Assembly (NCBI RefSeq): GCF_030407455.1
Contig: NZ_JASDDJ010000030.1
Location: 1-38,086 of the forward strand
DNA length: 38,086 nucleotides
From: Psychrobacter sp. 5A.1
GTDB lineage: Bacteria > Pseudomonadota > Gammaproteobacteria > Pseudomonadales > Moraxellaceae
Direction of reading: 5' to 3'
The position numbers and the translations under genes are program-made. Each line of letters opens with the position of its first letter. Position 1 is the stretch's first letter. Below the pieces are notes generated by a model. That model saw nothing but the letters and a program-made list of their open reading frames with translations. It was not told the origin of the DNA and searched no databases. Shown piece after piece: positions 1 to 6,782 of the stretch.

Positions 1-1
1 A

Positions 2-370
2 ATGAATTGTTTTTTTAAAAATATAAATAAAATATTTTTTCTTTTTTTATTTAATACGATTGTTTTTTATCAAAAAATAATCAGTCCCATCATACCTGCT
101 CGCTGTCGTTACTATCCCACTTGTTCAAATTATGGCAAACAAGCTTTGGTATGGCATGGGATTCGTACAGGTAGTTGGTTACTATTAAGACGTCTTAGTA
201 GGTGTCACCCTCTAGGTGGGCACGGTATAGACTTTGTGCCTCTTCCTTTATCTTCTTATCATTATCTACCTATTATGAAAGCCTCTGATGTGGGCTTTTT
301 AGGATTGGGTGTGTATCGAGACGCTAGCAGCTATGTTGCTCGACTTAACTATCTGATGAAACCAGAATAA
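2..370 (+). CDS. yidD: YidD membrane protein insertion efficiency factor
   Basis: Small membrane-associated protein thought to assist YidC- and Sec-dependent insertion of inner-membrane proteins. The diagnostic core is visible: YQKIISP, then the PARCRYYPTCSNYGKQAL block (Cys-rich YPTCS signature) and RRLSRCHPLGGHGID. An N-terminal hydrophobic amphipathic stretch (about residues 8-25) precedes the core. At 122 aa it is longer than the common 70-90 aa form because of a C-terminal tail after the HPLGGHG motif. The ATG is at the second base of the window, so its ribosome binding site is not visible and a slightly different start cannot be excluded. In most genomes rnpA lies immediately upstream and yidC downstream; yidC is present here, 227 bases on. 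Confidence 0.92.
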   Translation: MNCFFKNINKIFFLFLFNTIVFYQKIISPIIPARCRYYPTCSNYGKQALVWHGIRTGSWLLLRRLSRCHPLGGHGIDFVPLPLSSYHYLPIMKASDVGFLGLGVYRDASSYVARLNYLMKPE

Positions 371-431
371 AGATTGCTCTCTTATAGCCCTCTAGTAATG
401 TCGCTATTACCTCTGGTGAGTTACCCACAAG

Positions 432-440
432 TTATCCACA
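432..440 (+). promoter_or_regulatory. DnaA-box match upstream of yidC
   Basis: TTATCCACA is a perfect match to the DnaA box consensus TTATNCACA. TTACCCACA (one mismatch) lies directly before it at 421-429. Since yidD-yidC is normally next to the replication origin, a DnaA-responsive site is plausible. No other regulatory structure was recognised in the 371-597 gap. Confidence 0.45.
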
Positions 441-597
441 CTCTTGGTATCATTTGAGACGGATTTTTAGTAAAATGATGCACATTTTATGTAAATGACG
501 ACCAATGCAGTTGCCGTGTATGAGGATAACTGCGTAGTACCGTCATGACACATGCCCTAATTTTTCATTCCCTAATTTTTTAATCTAGGAAAGGTTT

Positions 598-2280
598 ATG
601 CAAAAGATATTTCGGGTGATGATCATCATTGCGATGCTAATTACCGCTTATCTGCTGATTTTGGCATGGCGAGATGATTATGCCGATGCGCCAGCTGTAG
701 ATGCGGTGCCAGAAACTACAAATTCAGTAGGTGCTGACATTCCTTCTACCACTGGTGCAGCAGGCGATATTCCGGTACAAACGCTACCTACGAATAACGA
801 TACTGTGACAGCTGCCCCTGCGAAGAACGCAGGTCTAATCACGGTAACAACTGATCGCTATGATATAAAAATCAATCCAGAAGGCGGTGATATTGTCTAT
901 GCTGCACTCAAGCAGTATGACGCAACGCTCGATAGCGATAAGCCTTTCGTATTGTTAGAAAATAACAGCAATCGTGTATACGTGGCTCAGTCTGGACTCA
1001 TCGGTCAAAATGGTATTGATACGGCAGAGGGTCGAGCGACTTACAACCATACGGCTAATAATTATGTGATGGAAGACGGGCAACAAACATTGTCAGTCCC
1101 GCTTACTTATAAAAAAGATGGCGTGACAATCACCAAAACGTTCACTTTTACTGAAAATAAATATCCGATTGATATTAGCTATCAGATCCAAAACGCGTCT
1201 ACCAACGCTTGGCAAGGTCAGATGTTTGCGCAGCTAAAGCGTGATGATAGTAAAGATCCTGGTATGTCTGATAAAGGCGCGCTGAGCATGGCGACTTACT
1301 TGGGCGGTGCTTGGGGTACGCCAGACGATCCTTATAATAAGCTGAAATTTGGTGATTTTAGCGATGGTGAGTTGACGACGACCAGTGATAAAGGCTGGGT
1401 TGGCATCGTGCAGCATTATTTTGTTTCTGCATGGACGCCTGAAAACTTTACAGGTACATTCTTTAGCCGCGAAACGGGTGATGATTACTTTATTGGTTTT
1501 AACAGTCATCTGGTGAATGTAGCACCTAACAAGCAAGTCACTTTGAATGCGACGCTGTATGCAGGTCCAAAAGTACAGTCTGAGCTAAAAGATGTCGCAG
1601 TAGGCCTAAATAAAACGGTTGATTATGGTCTACTATGGCCAATATCGAAAATCTTGTTTGCTATCTTGGAAGGCGTGCACAAAGTGGTTGGCAACTGGGG
1701 TTGGTCAATCATCATGCTAACGGTCTTGGTTAAAATTGCCTTGATGTGGTTCTCTAATAAGAGCTACTACTCAATGGCGAAGATGCGTGCCATTGCACCG
1801 AGACTCAAAGTACTCAAAGAAGAGCATGGCGATGATCGTATGAAGATGTCGCAAGAAATGATGGCGATATACAAAGAAGAAAAAGTTAATCCAATGGCTG
1901 GTTGTCTGCCAATCTTGATGCAGATGCCGATTTTCTTAGCCTTGTACTGGGTATTAGTAGAAAGCGTTGAACTGCGTCATGCGCCATGGGTTTTGTGGAT
2001 TCATGATCTTTCAGCGATGGATCCATGGTTCATTTTGCCGCTACTAATGGGCGCGTCGATGTTTATTCAGCAGCAGTTGAACCCGCAGCCAGCTGATCCA
2101 ATGCAAGCAAAGGTTATGAAGTTCTTGCCGATTATCTTTACGGCATTCATGCTGTTCTTCCCAGCAGGTTTGGTTTTATACTGGACAGTGAACAACTTGT
2201 TTAGTATGACTCAGCAATATATCGTCAATAGAAAAGTTGACGAAGAGCAAAAACGTCGTACGGTTAAAGTACTAGACTAA
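598..2280 (+). CDS. yidC: Membrane protein insertase YidC
   Basis: Inner-membrane insertase of the YidC/Oxa1/Alb3 family; it inserts and folds membrane proteins with or without SecYEG. The 560-aa length is typical of gammaproteobacterial YidC. Residues about 4-24 form the first transmembrane helix. A large periplasmic beta-sandwich domain follows to about residue 340 (for example GDIVYAALKQYD and the YFVSAWTP region). The conserved five-helix insertase core starts near GLLWPISKILFAILEGVHK and includes NWGWSIIMLTVLVKIALMW, NPMAGCLPILMQMPIFLALYW and the final GLVLYWTVNNLFSMTQQY. The ATG at 598 is preceded by AGGAAAGG with good spacing. A hairpin terminator follows the stop. Confidence 0.97.
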   Translation: MQKIFRVMIIIAMLITAYLLILAWRDDYADAPAVDAVPETTNSVGADIPSTTGAAGDIPVQTLPTNNDTVTAAPAKNAGLITVTTDRYDIKINPEGGDIVYAALKQYDATLDSDKPFVLLENNSNRVYVAQSGLIGQNGIDTAEGRATYNHTANNYVMEDGQQTLSVPLTYKKDGVTITKTFTFTENKYPIDISYQIQNASTNAWQGQMFAQLKRDDSKDPGMSDKGALSMATYLGGAWGTPDDPYNKLKFGDFSDGELTTTSDKGWVGIVQHYFVSAWTPENFTGTFFSRETGDDYFIGFNSHLVNVAPNKQVTLNATLYAGPKVQSELKDVAVGLNKTVDYGLLWPISKILFAILEGVHKVVGNWGWSIIMLTVLVKIALMWFSNKSYYSMAKMRAIAPRLKVLKEEHGDDRMKMSQEMMAIYKEEKVNPMAGCLPILMQMPIFLALYWVLVESVELRHAPWVLWIHDLSAMDPWFILPLLMGASMFIQQQLNPQPADPMQAKVMKFLPIIFTAFMLFFPAGLVLYWTVNNLFSMTQQYIVNRKVDEEQKRRTVKVLD

Positions 2281-2305
2281 CTAGCTCTAGCTTATGAACT
2301 GATAG

Positions 2306-2333
2306 AAAACCATCGCTACGGCGGTGGTTTTTT
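2306..2333 (+). terminator. Rho-independent terminator after yidC
   Basis: A 9-bp stem (AACCATCGC paired with GCGGTGGTT, one G-U pair) closes a 4-base loop and runs into a T tract, 28 bases after the yidC stop codon. Confidence 0.8.
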
Positions 2334-2360
2334 ATGTGTGATGGATAAGTGATAGCTTTT

Positions 2361-2369
2361 TTATCCACA
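2361..2369 (+). promoter_or_regulatory. DnaA-box match between yidC and mnmE
   Basis: Perfect TTATCCACA (consensus TTATNCACA), a lone site in the 200-base gap between the yidC terminator and mnmE. It is one of several such matches in the first 6 kb. Confidence 0.35.
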
Positions 2370-2480
2370 GTTTATCAACATCAAAATGAAAACACGTCCA
2401 ATGGGATCTCCTTTCAAAGTTTGTTTTGTCTGTATGAGTACAGAGGTTTATAATGGGGTTTTTAGCTACTGAGAGTAATT

Positions 2481-3932
2481 GTGGATTCCTTAGAGATGAC
2501 GTTAACTGTATCTAATTCATCTGAACCGCCTAAAGCCTCTGGATTGGCCACAATTGCTGCCATTGCCACACCGCTTGGGCGTGGTGGTGTCGGCGTCATA
2601 CGTCTTTCAGGTGCGCGTGCTTATGATATTGCCTGCACGCTAACTGGTAAGTCTGCTTTCACCCCACGTATGGCCAGTTTTTGCCGATTTTATCAGGCTG
2701 ATGGCACAGTGATTGATGAAGGTTTGGTGCTGTATTTTAAAGGGCCGCATTCTTTCACCGGTGAAGATGTGATTGAGCTGCAAGGACATGGCGGCATGAT
2801 TTTGCAAAACCAGCTACTGGCACGCGTATTCGAGTTGGGTGCAAAACAAGCTAGTGCAGGGGAGTTCTCTTATAGAGCTTTTGATAATGACAAATTAGAT
2901 TTGGTACAGGCAGAGGCGATTGCTGACGCCATTGATGCAACCAGTGCGGCGGCAGCTAGTAGTGCTATTCGCTCACTAAGCGGTGAGTTTTCACAAAAAA
3001 TCAATCAACTGTTAGAGCAACTTATTCATCTGCGCTTGCATGTTGAAGCGGCCATTGATTTCCCTGATGAAGAAGATGTCGACTTTTTATCTGATGGCGT
3101 GATACAAAATAAGCTTGAGCAAACGCAAGATAAGATACAACAAGTATTGGCGACTGCAAAACAAGGCCAGCTGCTACGTGATGGTATTCATGTGGTGTTA
3201 GCAGGTCGGCCAAATGCAGGCAAATCCAGCCTACTTAATCGCCTAGCAGGGCAAGAGCGTGCTATCGTGACCGATGTGGCTGGCACCACGCGTGATACGC
3301 TCCAAGAGACGGTCGTACTCAATGGTCTGACATTACATCTTACTGATACGGCAGGGCTGCGTGAGACAGAAGATACTGTAGAGCGTATCGGGATCGAGCG
3401 TGCTCGTACCGCAATCACGCAGGCTGACATGCTTCTGATGGTCTACGATGTGACTCGTGACCTTGAAGAAGACAGTACACCATTGCAACTGGCAGAACAG
3501 TTATTTGGCGAGCTACCAGAGGCCAAACGCTTACTGATTATTGCCAATAAAAGTGATTTGTTAAGCGCTAATAATAGTGAATCAGTGGCTTCCTTGTCAC
3601 AAATTGAAATAAAAAACAGAGGCTATGAACAAGTGAATGTTTCATGTGAAACAGGTATTGGTATCGATAATCTGGTCGAAACATTGTGTGCTAAAGTGGG
3701 TTTTCATCCACCAGAGAACAGCTTGATCGCTCGTACAAGACATTTGGATGCCCTCAGACGAACGGTTGACTGTTTGGCAGAGGCCCATGAGCAGCTGACC
3801 GTATTCCAAGCAGGAGAGTTAGTCGCTGAAAGCTTACGTCAAGCACAGCGCAGTCTGGGCGAAATTACGGGCGAATTTAGCGCTGATGACTTGTTGGGCA
3901 AGATATTTGGTAGCTTCTGTATTGGCAAATAA
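2481..3932 (+). CDS. mnmE: tRNA uridine-5-carboxymethylaminomethyl(34) synthesis GTPase MnmE
   Basis: GTPase which, with MnmG, installs the cmnm5/nm5 modification on the wobble uridine of certain tRNAs. The N-terminal tetrahydrofolate-binding domain is seen in IAAIATPLGRGGVGVIRLSG. The inserted G domain has G1 GRPNAGKSSLLNRL, G3 DTAG and G4 NKSD. The protein ends FGSFCIGK, the family's C-terminal CxGK motif carrying the catalytic Cys, so it is full length (about 483 aa). The start is ambiguous: GTG at 2481 has GAGAG five bases upstream, while an in-frame ATG lies at 2496. The conserved core begins well after both. It is in the usual yidD-yidC-mnmE order. Confidence 0.96.
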   Translation: MDSLEMTLTVSNSSEPPKASGLATIAAIATPLGRGGVGVIRLSGARAYDIACTLTGKSAFTPRMASFCRFYQADGTVIDEGLVLYFKGPHSFTGEDVIELQGHGGMILQNQLLARVFELGAKQASAGEFSYRAFDNDKLDLVQAEAIADAIDATSAAAASSAIRSLSGEFSQKINQLLEQLIHLRLHVEAAIDFPDEEDVDFLSDGVIQNKLEQTQDKIQQVLATAKQGQLLRDGIHVVLAGRPNAGKSSLLNRLAGQERAIVTDVAGTTRDTLQETVVLNGLTLHLTDTAGLRETEDTVERIGIERARTAITQADMLLMVYDVTRDLEEDSTPLQLAEQLFGELPEAKRLLIIANKSDLLSANNSESVASLSQIEIKNRGYEQVNVSCETGIGIDNLVETLCAKVGFHPPENSLIARTRHLDALRRTVDCLAEAHEQLTVFQAGELVAESLRQAQRSLGEITGEFSADDLLGKIFGSFCIGK

Positions 3933-4016
3933 TAAAGTATTACTATGATGTGCTTATCTAGCATGGGTCTCATAAATAAAGACTCTGACTCTCAATGTTA
4001 AAACAAGGAAAATGCG

Positions 4017-4496
4017 ATGCACTGTCCGTATTGTAATGCGTCAGAGACTAAAGTTATTGACTCGCGTCTTGCTGCGGAAGGTGCGCAAGTTCGCCGCCGC
4101 CGCTCATGCAATAGCTGCCAAGAGCGTTTTACTACCTTTGAGATGGTCGAAGTCGTGATGCCAAGGATTATCAAATCAAGTGGCAAAATTGAGCCCTATG
4201 ACAATGAAAAACTGCGTCGCTCTATTTTATTGCCTTTGCAAAAACGACCTATCACGATTGATGAACAAGAAGCGATGATTAGCCGAATTGAGAAGCGTGT
4301 CAGACAGATGGGTGAGCGTGAAATTAGCAGTAAAGTATTAGGTGAAATTATCATGAGTGAGCTCAAAACGTTGGATGATGTCGCTTATGTGCGCTTTGCT
4401 AGTGTCTATCGCGACTTCCAAGATATCGATGCTTTTCATCAAGAAATTGCCAATATCCGCCCAAATGAAAAACAATCGAACGAAACTGATAAATAA
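4017..4496 (+). CDS. nrdR: Transcriptional repressor NrdR
   Basis: Nucleotide-sensing repressor of ribonucleotide reductase genes. The N-terminal zinc ribbon shows CPYC (residues 3-6) and a second Cys pair in [13 protein letters not shown] conserved ATP-cone domain follows, starting near [20 protein letters not shown] and including ALFMREIS-like segments ([19 protein letters not shown]) and [13 protein letters not shown]. The length of 159 aa is standard. The ATG at 4017 follows AAGGAAAA with suitable spacing. It lies upstream of ribD, an arrangement common in proteobacteria (nrdR-ribD). Confidence 0.96.
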   Translation: MHCPYCNASETKVIDSRLAAEGAQVRRRRSCNSCQERFTTFEMVEVVMPRIIKSSGKIEPYDNEKLRRSILLPLQKRPITIDEQEAMISRIEKRVRQMGEREISSKVLGEIIMSELKTLDDVAYVRFASVYRDFQDIDAFHQEIANIRPNEKQSNETDK

Positions 4497-4576
4497 GTCA
4501 TAGTTACTCTATTAATCAGGTCTCAAACACTTACTTTCTTATATAGAACCTTCAATTATTGATTAAGTCCACTGCT

Positions 4577-5632
4577 ATGTCTATTCAAAACCATGCTCAA
4601 GATGCACAAGATCGCTACTTTATGATGCTTGCTATTGAGCAGGCGAAACAAGGTTTGTATACCACAAGGCCCAATCCTGCAGTGGGCTGTGTCATTGTCC
4701 AAGCAGGAGAAGTAGTCGGACAAGGCTTTCACCCGAAAGCGGGTGAGCCTCACGCAGAAGTATTTGCGCTGAAAGAAGCGGGCATACGAGCAGCAGGAGC
4801 AACTGCTTACGTAACATTAGAGCCATGTAGTCATACAGGACGTACGCCGCCGTGCGCGCTGGCGCTGGTTGCCGCGAATGTGAAACGTGTCGTGATTGCA
4901 GGTCTAGATCCGAATCCACAAGTCGCAGGTCGCGGTGTAAGGTTGTTAGAACAAGCTGGTATTGAGGTTATAGTTGGCGTACTGACAGAGCAGGCAGAAG
5001 CATTAAATCGTGGGTTCTTGAAAGCCATGCGTACTCAGATGCCTTATGTACGACTGAAAATAGCAACCAGTCTGGACGGTCGTACAGCGATGGCGTCTGG
5101 TGAGTCAAAATGGATTACCTCAGCCGCCGCCCGTGAAGACGTACAGAAACTACGCGCACAAAGTGGTGCGGTTATTACGGGTAGTGAAACGATAATTGCG
5201 GACGATCCACAGCTTAATGTACGTTCTAGCCAATTAGGTATTCCACCTGAGCAAGTGCCGCCACCTATCGTAGTAGTGCTAGATAGACGTCAACGGCTAG
5301 AGCATAATCCAGAGTCTAGTCATCAGTTATGTCGTCGTCCAAATACGCTATATTGGCGTGAAGACGACTTGACTGCATTACTGAAAAATTTGGTCAGTGA
5401 GTATCAATGTTATGACGTGTTAGTAGAGGCTGGTGCTAGCGTCGCTGGTAGCTTTTTAAGCCAACAGCTCGTAGATGAATTGATTGTCTATCAAGCGCCA
5501 TGTCTGCTTGGTGCGCAAGCTCGTCCTATGGTTGATTTTGATCCTATATCGCTGGCACAACAGCTACGTTTTAGTGTTAGTAGCCATGAACGAGTAGGCT
5601 CTGATCTTAAGTTAACGCTGTTACCTCTATAA
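4577..5632 (+). CDS. ribD: Bifunctional diaminohydroxyphosphoribosylaminopyrimidine deaminase / 5-amino-6-(5-phosphoribosylamino)uracil reductase
   Basis: Catalyses the second and third steps of riboflavin synthesis from the GTP-derived pyrimidine. The N-terminal deaminase has the zinc-binding HAEVFAL and PCSHTGRTPPC motifs (cytidine-deaminase fold). The C-terminal NADPH-dependent reductase begins near PYVRLKIATSLDGRTAMASG and includes SKWITS and VLVEAGASVAGSFL. I chose the ATG at 4577 (MSIQNHAQ...). A TTG at 4559 in the same frame would add six residues; neither has a convincing Shine-Dalgarno sequence. About 350 aa, as expected for a full-length fusion enzyme. No FMN riboswitch signature was seen upstream. 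Confidence 0.95.
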   Translation: MSIQNHAQDAQDRYFMMLAIEQAKQGLYTTRPNPAVGCVIVQAGEVVGQGFHPKAGEPHAEVFALKEAGIRAAGATAYVTLEPCSHTGRTPPCALALVAANVKRVVIAGLDPNPQVAGRGVRLLEQAGIEVIVGVLTEQAEALNRGFLKAMRTQMPYVRLKIATSLDGRTAMASGESKWITSAAAREDVQKLRAQSGAVITGSETIIADDPQLNVRSSQLGIPPEQVPPPIVVVLDRRQRLEHNPESSHQLCRRPNTLYWREDDLTALLKNLVSEYQCYDVLVEAGASVAGSFLSQQLVDELIVYQAPCLLGAQARPMVDFDPISLAQQLRFSVSSHERVGSDLKLTLLPL

Positions 5633-5711
5633 GCCATTGAGAGTAAAGGGTTTATCTATCATTTATATCTGGTGTGGGCTAAATGTGGATAAGTAATGTT
5701 ATATAACTTAG

Positions 5712-5725
5712 GTTTCACATGAAAC
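5712..5725. promoter_or_regulatory. parS-like palindrome
   Basis: GTTTCACATGAAAC differs from the core of the ParB site (TGTTTCACGTGAAACA) by one central base within 14 positions. It is the first of two identical 14-mers 27 bases apart. Confidence 0.45.
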
Positions 5726-5738
5726 TGTGTATAACTTC

Positions 5739-5752
5739 GTTTCACATGAAAC
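5739..5752. promoter_or_regulatory. parS-like palindrome, second copy
   Basis: Second identical GTTTCACATGAAAC, 27 bases (start to start) downstream of the first, with a DnaA-box match (TGTGTATAA) between them. Confidence 0.45.
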
Positions 5753-6054
5753 TTATATTATGCACCTCTACACAATAACGTTAATAAACACATGCAAATC
5801 AGTAGTTTACACTTAATTTATAAGAAACTTATCCTGTTTTCGAATTTAATTTTCCTGTGGATAACTTGTTATTATCGAGGGTTTTGGCTTGCTAAGGGTT
5901 GATTTATCATTACTTATCCACAAGTTATCCCATAATGAGCATAGAATTAGCTTAGGTTTCACTAAAAATATAGTTTGGACAAACACCACTAAAATACGAA
6001 TGAATATAAAATATATTGTCGATAACGGCAATGTTACAAAGAGATGAGGCCAAT

Positions 6055-6729
6055 ATGTTTACTGGAATTATAGAGAGTGTGGGAAAAGTAAAATCTATGC
6101 AGCCTACGGGCGGTGATATACGTTTGACAGTAGAATCTAATGATTTAGATTTCAGTGATGTAAAGCTGGGAGATTCGATTGCCTCAAATGGCATTTGTTT
6201 GACGGTGGTAGAGTTCGGTAGCAATCATTATTCTGTTGATGTTTCACGTGAGACTATCGCTCGTACAGCATTAGAGACTTTAAAACCTGGTCATATTGTC
6301 AATCTAGAAAAAGCCATGTTACCAACAACACGTTTCGGTGGCCATATTGTGGCTGGTCACGTGGATGGCGTTGGGGTAGTAAGTAAGCTACAGCAAGATG
6401 CGCGCTCGATCTATATTGAGATTACGATACCACAGGAGTTGGCGCATTACACAGTGACGAAAGGCTCTATCACAGTAGATGGTATTAGCCTGACGACGAA
6501 CCTTGTACGTGACAATATTGTTTCTTTAAATATTATTCCACATACGGCGCAAGTGACCAATATCGCTAAACATTGGCTGGTTGGAAACAAAGTGAATATC
6601 GAAGTGGATATCGTTGCACGCTATTTAGAACGTTTATTAAATAAATCACAATCTAGTGGTATGGATGCGCCAAGTCCACAAAGCCAAATCACAGAGGCAT
6701 TTTTAGCAGATAATGGTTTTATGAAGTAA
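6055..6729 (+). CDS. ribE: Riboflavin synthase alpha chain
   Basis: Dismutates two 6,7-dimethyl-8-ribityllumazine molecules into riboflavin. The start is fixed by the invariant N-terminus MFTGIIE at ATG 6055, with GATGAGG six bases upstream; a longer in-frame reading from TTG 6016 lacks support. Two lumazine-binding repeats are visible. The first has GICLTVVEF and SVDVSRETIARTAL; the second begins GGHIVAGHVDGVG and has GSITVDGISLTTNLV. The 224-aa length is normal. The VDVSRETI codons contain a TGTTTCACGTGAGACT sequence resembling parS. The gene converges on the sensor kinase on the other strand, with 34 bases between the stop codons. Confidence 0.96.
   Translation: MFTGIIESVGKVKSMQPTGGDIRLTVESNDLDFSDVKLGDSIASNGICLTVVEFGSNHYSVDVSRETIARTALETLKPGHIVNLEKAMLPTTRFGGHIVAGHVDGVGVVSKLQQDARSIYIEITIPQELAHYTVTKGSITVDGISLTTNLVRDNIVSLNIIPHTAQVTNIAKHWLVGNKVNIEVDIVARYLERLLNKSQSSGMDAPSPQSQITEAFLADNGFMK
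6240..6255. promoter_or_regulatory. parS-like site inside ribE
   Basis: TGTTTCACGTGAGACT has 14 of 16 matches to the parS consensus TGTTTCACGTGAAACA, including the complete CACGTG centre and one perfect half-site. It lies in ribE coding sequence, as parS sites often do. Confidence 0.45.
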
Positions 6730-6748
6730 TGGCTTAAACCCAAGCAGT

Positions 6749-6782
6749 GAGCTTTATAGATTTTTATGGTTTTATAAAGCTC
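6749..6782. terminator. Possible bidirectional hairpin between ribE and the sensor kinase
   Basis: GAGCTTTATA (6749-6758) and TATAAAGCTC (6773-6782) are perfect inverted repeats around a 14-base loop between convergent genes; the right arm lies in the last codons of the kinase. No long U tract follows, so a terminator role is only suggested. Confidence 0.35.

Larger units (their letters stand above)
5684..5933. promoter_or_regulatory. DnaA-box cluster in the ribD-ribE gap
   Basis: The 422-base gene-free stretch between ribD and ribE (5633-6054) is AT-rich. It carries four perfect matches to the DnaA box TTATNCACA: 5684-5692 (minus), 5726-5734 (minus, TGTGTATAA), 5856-5864 (minus) and 5914-5922 (plus). 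One-base variants include TTATGCACC at 5758-5766. Two near-parS palindromes lie among them. Such density suggests DnaA binding. Whether this is an origin part, a titration site or a transcriptional control region for ribE cannot be told from sequence. Confidence 0.5.

Noticed and set aside
1234..1536. Antisense open frames inside yidC, dnaK, mnmE and other genes
   Set aside because: They are shadows of strongly conserved genes on the opposite strand, without their own start signals or recognisable protein features.
5633..6054. FMN riboswitch ahead of riboflavin genes
   Set aside because: The conserved RFN blocks (AGGGGC..., GGTGAAATTCC-like) are absent before ribD and before ribE.
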